From the NCBI GenBank assembly GCA_013400155.1, contig VXBM01000041.1:2065138-2129137 (forward strand): a DNA stretch of 64,000 nt, read 5' to 3'. Shown here one piece after another: positions 1-13,600 of this stretch. Origin of the DNA: Helopsaltes ochotensis (Eukaryota; Chordata; Aves; Passeriformes; Locustellidae). Every line of letters starts with the position of its first letter. The first letter of the stretch is position 1. Position numbers and translations under genes: made by a program. The notes under the pieces are model-generated. The model worked only from the letters and a program-made list of their open reading frames with translations, did not search any database and had not been told where the DNA came from.

Positions 1-304
1 CCATACTCTCAGTTCACTCTTGGAAATCAAGTTGTGTTGCAAAGAAAGGCTGCAGCTGATGTCTGTTTGAGGGAGTAGAAGTGCTCATTTCCTTTCCATC
101 AGTGCAAGACTTCTGTCATGTAGATTACAGCAGATGTTACTGACCCAGCAAATATTTTTACTTTACTTTGAATAGTGAAAGGACAAACGTGTTCATAGAT
201 GTTCAGTTTAAGTTTAACTTTGCAAATAGATCTAATGAGATTCCCTTTTATATTGTTATTTCCATACTTTGTTCTTTTGTTGTTTGGATTTTTTCTGTGG
301 TGGT

Positions 305-444
305 NNNNNNNNNNNNNNNNNNNNNNNNNNNNNNNNNNNNNNNNNNNNNNNNNNNNNNNNNNNNNNNNNNNNNNNNNNNNNNNNNNNNNNNNNNNNNNNN
401 NNNNNNNNNNNNNNNNNNNNNNNNNNNNNNNNNNNNNNNNNNNN
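305..444. other. Assembly gap (140 N)
   Basis: A run of 140 N lies inside the intron. The left flank ends in a T/G-rich sequence, which fits a low-complexity tract that was hard to sequence. The true length may differ from 140. Open frames reported across it are meaningless. Confidence 0.99.
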
Positions 445-1908
445 GTACAGATTGTGTTTATCTTAAGGGTTTTTGCAGAGAGAAAAATGAGTGCTGAGGT
501 ACTACATATTATCTTAAGTTCTCATAGATTGTAGAAGCATTATTGCATTAAATACTGCTACCTGAAACCTGTATTTTAAGAATGCAGTAATAAAAAATGC
601 AAGTTGAAAGATGGCGGTTGCTGTCTGAGATGTGGGAGGACAAGATGGGGCGATGTCTTACCTGTTTTCTTTATGCATTGCCTCCATATTGACAAGTTGA
701 AAAAAATGCAAAGTTTGATAAACTGTAGAAAATTTAAAGGGGTTTTGAAGATGTTGGTAAGGCCATCTTGCAAGTTTTGGAGGCTTCTCTGTATTGATGT
801 GGAGACTTCAAGTAACTAACAGTGTTAGAAAGACGAAAATAAAAAGTTACCGTGGCAGAGATAGTGGAGGAAATAGAAGTGTTTATAGCCCAGTCTTATG
901 CATAGAACCAGAAACTGTGAAACTGGTCATACTCACAGCATGGTGATAGGATATTGCATAGAAATACTGTGGCTAAAGAGTTTTTTCAGAAATTCAACTA
1001 AAAGTTCTAAAATTACTATTTTCATTAATGAAATCATTGTCAGACCAGGTGTAAATTCTTGTGTTTTAGCAGCACTGACATATTTTCGAAGTAAATTGTG
1101 TATAAAGAAAACTTGCCATACGTCTGGTTACCTTACCAAAATAACTTGACACCATAGCAAACGCAAATTGTAGAGAAAAATACTGTGTTCAGAGGGTGCT
1201 CCTGGTTCCAGCTGTGTGAAATGCATGAAGAGTGATCAACTTTGCCTTTCATTCTTGGTGACAGAAAACATTGCTGTCATCTGCCCTTTCTAGTACCACT
1301 TTGTGTTGTGGTCAGATTTCAACAATTTTTGGTTTTTCTGATATTCCTGGCTACTTTTAAAAGCAGTATTTCCTAGGAGGCGACTAGAGGAAAAATAAGT
1401 ATTTCTTAGAGAAAGTTTGAGAAGCTCTAAAGCCAGCTTTGATTGGAAAAGACAGTGACTCCCTCATGTCACATTGCTTTTCTGTTTGGTCCTCTATTTT
1501 CTCTCCAGCTGTCTTCATTAATATTTGCTGCTAGTTTGGCTATGTCATAAATGCTCAAAGAGTTTTCATAACAACATATTACAGGCTGTTGGTTGCTACC
1601 AGTGCACAGTAGCTGCACTTACCTGTGGTGAGTGTGAGCTGAAATCCCAGGCTGCACATCATAGAGGTAAAAAATGGCCTTAGCTCACCTTGGACTTCAT
1701 CTCCTTTTGATCAGAGGACTAAGGTATGCGCTTTTGTCAGGCGCTGGACCTTAGGCCAGAGACTCTCATTTTCTGGCCCAGATGGTATTATCTGAAGAAC
1801 AGCTTTAAATTTATCATTCCTGAACACAGTCATCCCAGAATAAAGGAGAAATGTAAATTACAGTGTCTGGCAATAAGAAAGATGATAGACTTATTTAAAA
1901 AGAAAGGA

Positions 1909-1923
1909 TTTTTTTTTTTTTTT
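1909..1923. repeat. Poly-T run (15 nt)
   Basis: Fifteen consecutive T preceded by an A-rich stretch. It is an intronic homopolymer with no flanking element that I recognise. Confidence 0.9.
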
Positions 1924-4264
1924 AAGCAGTGATCTCTCTTAGAACTGCTTGGGAAGCCACTGATGCCCTGTTTCTCTCTTCAATCATTTGCATTGTTAGA
2001 GCAGTTTGCTGCTGGCTATTAATTCATTGATTCAGATGATAGATCTGAAAACACCAGCTCTGCAGCTGGTTTATGTAGGCTGTGACATTTTGCTTGAGGG
2101 AGATGTACATTAAAGCAACATTGAGTACCCAGAGTGGATGCACTGAAGGTCATCTAAGGCCAAATTTATAATTGTATGGCTTGTCTTCATTTGTGCTAAG
2201 TTAGATTGGAGATGGCTCACAACTACAAGAACATGAAAATATTAAAAGACTTGATATAAAATGATAGCTGGAATGCATCATGGGGGAATGTAAAGTGGTA
2301 CACGTGGACTGCTGTGCTGTATGCTCGGTGACAAGCTGTGAACATTTTTTAAAGTTCAGGAGTGAGGTCGTGTGTACAGCTCAGTGCTTGGAAGGAGGCA
2401 AATAAGTTACATGTTGGGAATCGGTAAATGGGTCAGAGAGTAAGAGATAGCACATGATCAGACTTTGGATCTGTTTTTTGCCTCTTGGATACTGTGTGTA
2501 GTAGATCTTGCCCTGGCATCTTCAGAAGAGTACAGATCTAGAGTAATGTAAGAGCAGCAGGAGCAGAGCTGTGAAATGGCTTCTTTTGAATGCAGTATGT
2601 TAGATGATTAGGGCTGTTTTCCATACTACTGTGCAACAGTTAAGCTAACAGGAGGTAATTTTGAAATTATAGTCCTCCTTTTAGCAATGTACAAAGGGAG
2701 TCCTTGCTACAGGAACTTTTGTGGATGTTTTTATGATTATGAGAAGAATGTGTGTAGATGAGAAATTAGTTAAATGCTATCGAAGTGAAGAAATAACCCC
2801 ATCGTAAATGCTTGTGAGGTAGATCTTTGGTGATTGTGGAGGTATTAAGGAAAACACTGCTCTGTGTATTTTGTTGTATGTGTTACCTTAGATGTATGTT
2901 TCTGGCCACTGTTGAGGGCAGGAACTTTCGTGTGACCCGTGTGGCTGTTCTGACTGGATGATAATAGTATTGCTTTTGTCCGGGGAAGGAGGCCCTTCTG
3001 TGCATTTGGTGAACTAGTGCTTGATGATACCTTCTTTCACAGTTGAAAATAGTGATGTGCCACATGATACCTGATAGTAACATAGTACTTAAGGAGGTTG
3101 ATATTAAAATCTTTGAGTACTGGGACTGCTGGGGGATCTGCAGTATTAGTTGTATTCCAGCCTGTACAGCTTGCTCCAGTTCTGCTGCATATGCATTTGT
3201 CTTCCTCCCAAAGTAGAGGGAGCTTCCTCCCAGAGCATCTTGTGCCACCTTTCTGCAAGGCACAGAGAAGGACTGGCATTGATCAGCAGTGCTTTACTTT
3301 TTTTGTTCTCTCAGAAGAGTACAGCAGCAGTGTACCCAATGTGCTGAGCTGGATGCTGAATGGCTCTGGATGCTGAAAGAACATGAAGGGGGCTGTAAAA
3401 ACAGAGAGCTTATATTGCATTAGGTAGAAAAGCAGAAGGGGACTTAAGTGCCACTTTGAACTGCAGTTTCCATCACAGTGTAAAGTTTCTAAAAATGGAT
3501 TCAGACTCTGAGACTATGGGATTGATTAAAAATTAGATAATAAGGTGCAGAAGCATCTTAACTGCTGGCCTAGAATTTGCTATTAAGATTTTTTTTTTTT
3601 ACTTATTATTTTGGTATCAATGTCTTGAAATACTCAGGCATGGGAAGATGTTCGGTGACAAACTTAAAGGATCTTTGTAATACAGCTTTGTAGTTAAGGT
3701 ATTGTAAGTGGTATGTTGGAGAATTGTTGTAGACTTCTTGTTATGCACAGTTAGATGTTGTTGAACAGACACTTAACTTGTGCTCCCTACTTTATTCTTT
3801 ATTTTCTGGCTGTTGAACCATGACAATTGTGCCCAAGGTTGCCGCAGTACTCTGATGCTCAGTGTTGCAAATGAAGTGAATTGACACTGTTCACTGAATG
3901 TATAAAGTGACTTAGAAATACAGAATCCTGGAAGACATTTACTGTGATGATAGCTTTGATCTTTGTACCTTTTCCACACTAAAATAAAGATACTATGCAG
4001 TATCTTTATAAGTAGCATGGTGAAATGAGATTGCATATTCTAGTGAACACTTCAGAAGAAGAAACACCCTGAACACATTACAGGTTTAGGCAGCACATGG
4101 CAAACAAAAACCACACTGAATAACTGAAGTAAAAAGAGCTATTGTATAGATACATGTATGGATCATTAAATGGCTGGAGTTCATGTAGTATATTACCGTA
4201 TAATTAAGTTGTCTTGCGTATAATCCAAACTAATTTAAGGTTACTAACAAAGTAAATTAAAGAG

Positions 4265-4577
4265 GCCTGCAAGAAAACTGAAGAGGGAATTTTAACAAAG
4301 GTATGAAGTGACAGGACAAGGGGAAATGGCCTTAAACTGACAGAGGATAGGTTCAGATGAGCTGTTAGAAAGAAATTCTTTTTTATGGGTGTAGTGAGGC
4401 ACTGCAACTGATTGTCCAGAGAAGTTGTGGATACCGCATCCCTGGAAGTGTTCAAGGTCAGGTTTGATGGGCCTTAGGGCAGACTGACCTAGTGGAAGGT
4501 GTCCATGCCCATGACAGGGTTTAAAAGTAGATGTTCTTCAAGATCCCTTCCGTCCCAAACCATTCTGTGATTCTGCT
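4265..4577 (+). mobile_element. CR1 LINE, truncated 3' end
   Basis: The stretch follows the well-known 3' end of the avian CR1 (chicken repeat 1) non-LTR retrotransposon in order. It has GACAGGACAAGGGGAAATGG, then CTTAAACTGACAGAGG, AAGAAATTCTTT, GTGAGGCACTG, CAGAGAAGTTGTGGAT, CCCTGGAAGTGTTCAAGG, GTGTCCATGCCCATG and finally ACCATTCTGTGATTCTG. The copy is 5'-truncated, as most CR1 copies are, and carries point changes and small indels, so it is old and not active. It has the same orientation as SEPTIN7. No intact reverse transcriptase frame is present. The left border is approximate. Confidence 0.95.
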
Positions 4578-4645
4578 TAAAATGCTGCATACTGAGTGGA
4601 CTGGATGGAAAATCCGGTGGGTTACTTTGATCAAATGTAAGTAAC

Positions 4646-4694
4646 TTTGTTTTCTTTTCTTTTCTTTCTTACACTGCCCCTCTTCCTCTCTCTG
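4646..4694 (+). repeat. CT-rich (polypyrimidine) low-complexity tract
   Basis: Interrupted TTTTC/CTTTC units run into a CCTCTTCCTCTCTCT stretch just after the CR1 copy. No AG follows it for more than 100 bases, so it does not serve an evident splice acceptor. Confidence 0.75.
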
Positions 4695-7531
4695 GATTGC
4701 TGCGCCTGTATGGACTCGTTGCTGCAATGATTCAAATTCATCATTTTTCCTGGACTACTTCTGGATGTATTCTCCTCATATCTTCAATCCTGCAAATGAT
4801 GGAAACGTGTTGTTTACAAAGTAGCTGTAAGTATTACTTTGATGCAGATGTTTTACAGTTAATGTGGAAATAGAAGCAGCATTAGGTTTTTAGTAGATGA
4901 ACTAAAATTGAGCGTAGGTAGCAGCTGGTTGAAAATCAGGCAGGGATAAAAGTTAAGGGGAAGGTATTGTAAGTATTAGGAACATGAGCTCTCATTTGGC
5001 ACTATGTTCAAGATAGTTCAATTCTTTTACAAAAAAAATACTAAGTTCTTTTAAAAGCTGTTGCAGGAATTAAAGAAACTCAATTCCTAATTTGTTTTGG
5101 TCTCTTTAGAAGTAGCAAATTATGAACAAAGGCAACCATTTAAAAAACAGTATATTGAAATCTTCAGTTTTAATTGGTATACCAGAAATCTGAATCTGGC
5201 ATCCATCTGCAGTTTTTTCATCTTTCCTATTGATTGCAAAAGCTCACATTAAACACAGCATTAATGGTCAGTGTAACATTTCTTACATCTTCATCCTTCT
5301 GGTTACTGCCATTTATATTTCATTATCTAATATTGTAGGTAATTGTGATTAATTTAGACCTACTTAGTAGAGCAAAACAACCCCAAAATTGCCATCTATT
5401 ATTTTTTAGCATTTCATACTGAGTGATCTAAAAGTTCATAGGGGTAGAACTATCCTAAGTGTGTTACTCTTTATAAAAAGGAGGGGAAAAGAAATAACTT
5501 TAGTTCAAAACAAGAATTTTATGTAAACCCGTTCTTTTAAGCAAAAGAACTAGCTGATGAAGGTTGAGCCATTTCTGGTAAACATGACACACATTAAAAG
5601 GTATGTAGATACTAAAAAATGCGGGTGGTTGACAAGCAGAACTATTAGGAGTGTTGGATTGTGATTAGGTATTTCATATCTGGTAGGATGAATAGGAGTT
5701 CCAAATCCTTAATGGTTATTAAGGACCTGCACTGTTAAGGAGCTCTTTATATCTTAAAAAGCACTGACCTGCGTGTCATGTAATATCTCTGAAGCATTGG
5801 CTCCTGCTCAGAGTTTTAAATTGTGATAAATTCATTCCTTACATGTAGTAATGGATTGGAAAATTAAAACAAATATTTGGATTTAAAATTCCTGGCTGAT
5901 CTTTAAAATATTTAAAAACCTTTCAGGTGAGATTAGAGCTGCACCAAAGGCTGTATTGAAACAAAAAGCTTCTTTTGAAAAGTTCCTTGATGACTTGATC
6001 CAAAGATTCCTACATTTAGGGAAGTAAAAACATCTGTTGTATTATGAGTATTTAAACTTGAGCATCTAATTTAGTCTTTGCAATGGTATAGCTTTGTTTG
6101 ACATTAATAGTTTATTTGCCAAATGGAGCAATCAGTTGGGTGACTTAAAGCAGAGCATCCATTTATTGACTAGTGCTGTTGGACTGCCAAGAGGTTTGTA
6201 GTTCTTGCATTCAGTACTTTAAAGGTGATAGTGATTTTATATGCTTGCTTTAATTAAAAAATATTTTTAATTTAAAAATTCTATGAGTTATTACTGCATT
6301 GAACCTATTCTGTCTGTTTTAGAGAAAACTTCAAGATAAATGAGTCAACTGCATACCAAACCCAAATTAACCGTACTGTATCACTAACAGAGAAGTTCTC
6401 AGGCAAGAGTGCCTGTAGTAGAAAGTTTTTTTACAAATTGTTTTTAGAATTCGTTTTGCTCCTCTTGAAGATAATTTTAGGGAGTGGGATTTAAACTTGT
6501 AGACAGCACTTCAGCTGTGTGGGTATGTACAGCTCTCTTAAAGTCTGAAACTGAGGCAGTACCACCAGCATGTGACATCCTCTCAACTTTGCATGGACAT
6601 AAAGCCTAAAGGCTGGAATTATTGCTCCATGACAAGCGGTGCCTTGTGTGGCTTTAAGTAGACAGCTGTCTCAAGACAGTGTTTTCAGTTTTTCAGATAT
6701 ATTTGTAAAATAACTAAACTGTCCTGTCTTGTAAGACAATCATCAGATTAACTGCTGTGTTAATAAACAAACAGTTGTAGGATTATGCTGGAAGAGTAGT
6801 GTCAAGGTAGCACAGTTGAGCTTTGAAAGATTGCTGGGTCTAGTACAGTGAGGAGGAGGAGGCATTTTAAGCACCTTGAGCATTTTCATTAGTGTGGTGA
6901 GAAGTAGTGATGGCTAATATCCAGAATTCTTTACTTGTTTCCCAGTAGGCACTATTTTGGATAAGTTTTTCAGAGTACAAGGCAATTGAGGGTTTGCCTG
7001 TATGGAGGGTTTGTTGCAAGGTGTGCTGCGTGAATGTAAGTCTGGGTTTAATGTGAAGGCCTCCAGTTGTGTGACACAGAAGCAGAGGTGTCAGGTTGGT
7101 TCCCATCACGTTGAGCCAGTACCACCACCATGACTTGGAAGTACAGGAAAGGTGCATTCCTACTGCTGGCCTGTGTTTCAAATGGGCATTGGTACCAAGT
7201 TGATTGTGTTTTAATTTGTTGACAGTTGCACACTCTTGTGCTTGTACAAACAGTCATAAAAAAAGCATTTTGAGCATTTGCTCAAAATACTCTTAGTATA
7301 GCTGAGTTGCTGTGCCAGTTTTTTTGGCTATCGAGTCAAAAAATTGGTTTTGCATTATTTTGCTGCAGTTCATTGCACTGTCTTGAATGTAGACAGCTTG
7401 GGTTGTTGAGAGGTTGACATTTCTACAAATGTGAAAATGAAGCGAACATTTCAATAACTAAGATCACAAGCCAACTAAGAAATTACATGCTTTCGTCTTA
7501 ACATTTTTTTCCTAAATATCTCTTGCTTTAG

Positions 7532-7634
7532 CAACAGAAGAACCTTGAAGGATATGTGGGGTTTGCAAACCTTCCGAATCAAGTTTACCGGAAGTCTGTG
7601 AAGAGAGGATTTGAATTCACTCTCATGGTAGTAG
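7532..7634 (+). CDS. SEPTIN7: Septin-7 coding exon: N-terminal polybasic region (residues 1-34)
   Basis: The exon is 103 nt. It begins in phase 0 after TTGCTTTAG and ends one base into a codon before GTAAGT. It encodes a segment starting QQKNLEGYVGFANLP and ending FEFTLMVV, matching septin-7 just upstream of the GTPase domain. The basic stretch YRKSVKRG (about residues 19-26) is the polybasic alpha-0 region that in septins binds phosphoinositides and contributes to the NC interface between subunits. FEFTLMVV is the first strand of the G domain, leading into the P-loop that the next exon encodes. There is no start codon: the initiator Met and about 20 further residues come from an exon before this window. 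In-frame AG dinucleotides at 7536-7537 and 7539-7540 could act as tandem acceptors. Confidence 0.97.
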
Positions 7635-10600
7635 GTAAGTTTCTTTCTTGTTGTGAATGTTGATCGATAGAACTATTTTGATATAGTTCTTAAAATCTGT
7701 GATGATGATGTATGTTTTGCATGATCTCAGGAGAAAACATGGATTTTCCCCTCCTAGACTGATAAATCTACGCTGGTTAAAAAAACATGTCTGGTCTGCA
7801 AGTTGTTGAGGAGATGAATAAGTGATGAGAACTGTGTAGTTCATACAGACTTAAGAAAACAGTTCGGTGTGGATCTGGTCTAAAATGCTACTTGCAAGTA
7901 TGACAGAAGTAATTCAAACTTGATTTTCATTTGAATAAAATAAAGAACTGTTTTTGTGGTTGAATGCAACACGGCAAACCTTGTACATAGCCAGGCAGTA
8001 GGATCCAGTCTATCCTGCATTTCTGTGGCCACAAAACTACACTACAAAATCAAAGCTTTAATTTAAATAAACCTTTCTAGTCTGTATGGTTGCAAAGAAA
8101 ACAAAATGTAAACAGTTTGTTCCCTATAGACTACAAAAAATGGGAAATTATATTTAGTTTTAATGAGTAGTACCATTCAGAACGGTTTATTTAGGCTTCA
8201 GTGATGACCCAGATTTGTCATCCTTCCTGCTAGGAAATCGAATTTCTTTCTTTTTTCTTGCTCTTCTGAGTACTTTTATGATAATAGGCTGTTAGTAAAG
8301 TTGGGTACATTTGTGCGTAACTGATGCTACTGGGTATGTGACCCAGTATGCTCATGGGTAAATGGCATGCTCATCAGTAAAATAATAATATTAATAGTTT
8401 AGAAAGTGTTTTATAATAGCCATCTGTCACCTTGTTATCTAGCTTTATCTTTTGTCATTTGACTAGCTTGCTAGTGCTTTGTTTTGTCATCAACACAAGG
8501 GATATCTTGTGCAGACTTCATGTGCATGTAGCATGTAACATAATAGTACTATTGACAGAGTTAGGAATCAAGGGCACATGGGTGCAAACTCATTGTATAG
8601 ATCATTTTTCTTTGGATTACAAAAGTGAGCTAGAATTTTAAAATTTGAGGGTCGCTCTTGGAAGTCAATGACAGCTTCCTTTATAGTCTAGCATCCAAGT
8701 ATGTAATTCATTATTTGGTATAAAACTGTTAAGTCGAAAGTAAAATTTGATTTTCTGCTATCTACAGGTAATAAAAAGGAGCAAGGGATGAAATTGCCCT
8801 CCTCAGTGGTAGATGTAGGGATGTGTTAGAATTGGAGAAAGTCTGCAAAATTACTTGATGTTCTCTTGTTTCTCTTGTTTAGTACAGTATAGTTTAATGC
8901 AATTACAGTTAGGAAAGCTGTAGAAGATTGTGACCCTCAAGAAGAAAAGTTGTTCCAAAGTTAGATTGAAAAAGGCATGTTGACTAGTTTTACTATTTTG
9001 TGCTTACTATTAAGACTTCATTTGTTTGCATGGAAATCTGTGCCACTCTCTGGAAGCTTACTAGGGGAGGTGGCAGTGTTTTCCTAAATAAAATATACCA
9101 CTAATTCTCTTCTTTTGACCCCCAGGTATAGAAATCAGATACTTGAAAATGAGTGTTTAAACAAAAGGATGGCTGGTCTTAAAGTATTCTGGGGACATTT
9201 GGGGAGGGGTGGGGTAGAGAAACTATTTTGTTTCAAAATAAGTGCGTGGTAACAGTATGCCCTGAAAAATGTGTTTGTTTTTAAATACGAAAATGAAATA
9301 GTTTGTGTATTACTGATCACTTGTGTTGGTAAACACTGTAATGTAATCTGCAAGTAGATTGTTAGGATTGTAATTATTTGTTGCTGTATTCATCCTGTAA
9401 GGTAGTATACTCTGACTTGATTTGAGGTCAATAGTAAATGGAATTAGCTATAATCTACTTGGTAAAGTTTAAAGTTAAAATGGAGTGCTTATCTGTGTAT
9501 GGTCAGTGCTGGAAAAATAAGAATACTGGATATATTATCTCTTGGAGATTATCTAAAATATTCTATTGCTCTTTCTACTAGTAAGAGTCATGTGTGCATG
9601 GCTACCTTTTACTGCCAATTGCACAACTACTGACCTCGTGGCTCTGCTTTATTTGGAGGTACTTGGTGTCAGTGTGTTACCCATGTGTTCTGGAAGGAAA
9701 AAAGAGAAAAACAATGCTTGTGGTTGCTAAACAGGTACAATGAAGAAAATGAATCATGTTTGGGATCTGTGACCTGTGTCCAGCTCTCTTCAGATGTCCA
9801 TGAGGCTTGACATTGCAGCTAATGTAGTTGTATAGAAACTGTTTTCCTGTTGCATATTTAGTCTGGAATTATCAGTTAAACTTAATAGATGTGCATAGTG
9901 TTATATCTAGCTTTTTTGCCTTTGGAATGTGTAGTATGAGAATTCACCAGAGCAATGTTTGGGGGGAATTTGCCGGTATGGTTGTACTATAGTGTGTGTG
10001 TTTCTACCACTGTAGAAACAATTCTGTTTTTAATTTAACAATGTAAAATTTTTGTGACTGAGCAAGTAGTAAGTATGACATCAAACAGATCTGATGTTTC
10101 CAGTAAGAATTTTTGCAGGGAAGTAGATTCGTTTTACAGATGATTTCCTGTGCTTAAACCATGAGTGTACTCCATAAAACGTGTACTTCCCCACTTACTG
10201 TCATTGCCCTGAAATGCTGGAGCTGCCCTTAGCAGTGTGTGGTAGCTTGCTGCCCTTCTTTGTGCCAGTGAAGTTGAAGAGTGGGCTTTTCAATGTGGGC
10301 ATGCCTAAGGCCAAGTAGTTGTTGAATAGCCTACAGAATGGTTTCCAGAGCAGGTTTTCTCCTCCTGAGCGAAGTTGGTTGGTGGCCTTGCTTTGAACCC
10401 ATGTGGACAGTGGGTTAGGACTTGGTAGGATTAATGTATTTGAGGCTTGTAATGTTAGTGAGCTCTTTTCTCTAAGTGTTGTTGCTTTCCAGGTGTTATG
10501 CTGTTTATATTAAATATAACTAAGGGGTGAAGTGATGATGAACTACACACATACAAGTATAAAAAGAGGATGTCAAAATACCTTTTTTATATTAAATATT

Positions 10601-13600
10601 TTAAGAACCATTGAAAAGTAAACCTTAATAGAAACAGTGGTACTCTATAATATTTAGCCAGAATAAACATTTTGACATCTCTATCTCAAACTGTTTGTTT
10701 TCTCTAAATTGTATTGATTCTTTTGTTGGTGTTCAGAAACTTTTCTTGAGAAACTGAAGACTGAGCTAGCCCTTTGTATTCCTTATTAGTTTTCATTGCT
10801 TTGTCTTTAATCTCCATGAGAATTTCATATTAGTTATATTCTCAAAGGCTAAGCAATAGTTATCATCGTGCTGCTTTTGCAACAAGTCAGTTTTGCAGTA
10901 TGAAAACTCAAAAGCACCTCCTCTGAGGACATGACATAAAGTGAGCAGAAATACACATTTAACTGAGCTCCATTCTTGATGCTTTCAAAGTAAGACATTT
11001 AAGTAGTGGTTTAAAGCAACTGATTCTACACCTGAAGCATTAGATCTCAGCAGGGGAAAGAAATGTCAAGTTTGCCTTGGTAGCCTGCTTCCTTCATAAT
11101 CTTGTGTAAGCTCTTCAAGTATCAGATAGTTGTTGAAACACTTGAGAACCCGACATAAATATTTAGTCTGTCTGAAATCCAAAGAGTATTCTCTGCATTT
11201 CTCTGCTGTACTGGTTTTTTGGAGGAAATTACACGTTTAAGTCAGATGCTTAAGAAAAGAAAACTTCCAGAAGTAATACCACTATGGTTAGTAACTCACA
11301 ATTAAAGCAAGTCTTAATTGTGGAATTGTAGTTCTGTCTGTTTGTTAATATAATTACACTTGCTTAAGTAGTGGGTGTGTGTTTTTGCTTTAGTATATAT
11401 GAGGTGTGGAACAAATAGTTATTTTTCAGTGTGTCTTCCTTCTAAACACTGAGTCAGGAAATCCCTCTTTTGTTGTTCTTGTATTGAAATGACGCTGGTA
11501 ACGGGATTTGAACCAACACCCAAGTAGATGCAAAGTCATAATTCTTAAAAATTCCTTTCTCCTGTAGACCTTATGTACTTAAGAATAAGCGTGGTGACTT
11601 TTCCTAGAGCTGTATATTTCAAAGTGTTCAGGCTTCATGAGTCGCATTAGGAGTTAGACTTTTATGTTTGGGGGTTTTTTAAAGTCATCTGATTTCCAAA
11701 GTACAGAACACTTACAGTTGAGTGGCTTTCCAGAGGACCTTTCTACGTAGTTCCTAGTTCTTGAGCAACTGTTTGGTAGCTTTGACTTTGAAAGCTGTTT
11801 TGAAATCTTTCCTGCAGTAAATTACCTGTTTTGTTTCCAAATTGTTCCCTTAGCCTTGTAGATCACCTGTAGATTACAACTGAAAGGAAAATACCATGCA
11901 ATATTGTTGAAGTGCTTCATTTGTAATTAGATGCACACTCAAGTGTTTGGTTTAAACATGGTTTTTTGGCATGGATGCAACAAAAAGGACTGTATTTTGC
12001 AAGACTTGGAAGTTACATTAAAGTAGCAGCACACCCTGATTTTAAAATGCCTTTATTGTTCACTGAAGAAAGCTTGGACTGGTTTAATACTTGTATCTTC
12101 TGGTGATGGATCATGTTCTGATTAGAATTACCCCCTTCACTTGGTCCCTTTCTGAAACAATTCGTTTATCAAGCCAACCAGTGGAACCAAGACACTCAGC
12201 AACTCACAGATACTTACTCTTTACTTGCCATCAATTTTAATGCCAGAAAAAAAATCATTTATCACAGGATAGGAAGAATAATTAAATGAAAAGTAACCTC
12301 TGTGTGGGCAGTACAACTCAGTAGGAACAGTTTTGGGATGTTGCCAGTTCTTGCTGATCTGCTGTGATTTGAAATGCTCCTAGTTAAGGTTTCAGTCATG
12401 TCTCTACTACTGCAGTATCTGAGTAGATGTTTGGCCTTTGGTGTGACCTTCATTATCTGCCTGCTTAGGATCCTGCCCTGCCATTGCTGAGTGTGTGGTG
12501 CCTTTTGCATCCAGTCAGGGGAGTGCACTCTCATGCACAGGACTGGAGTGGAGTCCTCCTGTTTTTACAAAGAAAAAGCATGTGATGGAAAAGAACTAAC
12601 AAGATTTCTTGGAGGTATCCTGCCTCCATTCCTTCCCCCTGTAAGTTCACTTCTTCAGAATACCTGAATTCCTCTGCTTCTCTCATCCTCTGAAAACTGC
12701 CCTGTGTGCCATTGTACGTCTTTGGCTGCATCCTCTTTTGGGCTACTTGTGTGGTGACTGCCGGTCTGGTGCTGCTGTGCCAGTGGGCTGGGGCTGGGTT
12801 AGACAGCACTCTTCCAGTTCTGTAAAGAAATGTTGAAGTCTGGGTTCAACCGTTGTGGCATAGTGGAAATAGCTCCTTTAGAAAACTAGATAAAAAATAA
12901 AATTAAATTACAGGGATTCTGTTCACAGGATTATGAGGTTTCCGTGAGGTATAGGTATAGAAAAGGTTGTTTTTAAGGTTACAGAATTCTTTAAAGAAGT
13001 AATTTATTGTATTCCACTGATGATGCCTACAAAGTATAAAAATTGATGGCTGAATACTTTAACATGTACCTGATGAGGATGCCAAAGCAAAATAGGTTGA
13101 AAGTAGGAGAATTGGCAGACGTAAAACCAAAGGAAATTGGTGGAACTCAGAATAGAGCCAGTGTATGCCTACAGATGACATGCTCCTCTGGGATAATCTC
13201 TGCTTTGGAGTAATGCCTCATCAATAACCTGTCATTCCTTTTTGTGGAAGGAGGTTGATAAAAATTTTTTTGAGAGCAGAATAGATGAATTCTGAAAGTC
13301 TTTAACGAAGAAATAACTGTCTCTCAAAGATGTGAAAGATCAGTGAGTTTACTGGCCTGCATGATTTTCCAGTGAGTTACTTTCAGATGGGAGCTTGAAG
13401 TACATATTTATGTGAGTACTTGGCTTCAGCTAGAAAATCTTCTCATAATTTTTTGTTGGTTTATGGATGGATTTTTTCGTATATTTTTCCTCCTCTTTGT
13501 TTTGTAATGCAGTGAATTACAGTTGGCAACATACTTGCTGCTCTTGCCTCTTTTGTAGTATTTTGCTTTTCCTTTTTTCAGTTGCTGGGGAAAGAAACCT

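Larger units (their letters stand above)
1..7531 (+). other. SEPTIN7: Upstream SEPTIN7 intron, 3' part (phase 0)
   Basis: There is no coding exon here that I can support. The segment ends in a pyrimidine-rich tract and TAG just before the first coding exon. It holds a run of N (305-444), a CR1 3' end (about 4265-4577), a CT-rich stretch (4646-4694) and short T runs at 1909-1923 and 3589-3600. The rest is AT-rich unique-looking sequence. No CpG-rich promoter is seen, so the gene's first exon must be further upstream. Confidence 0.9.

Noticed and set aside
2883..3263. - strand open frame of 126 codons with a plausible-looking composition
   Set aside because: Considered as a retrocopy, but there is no A tail, no poly(A) signal and no family match by eye.
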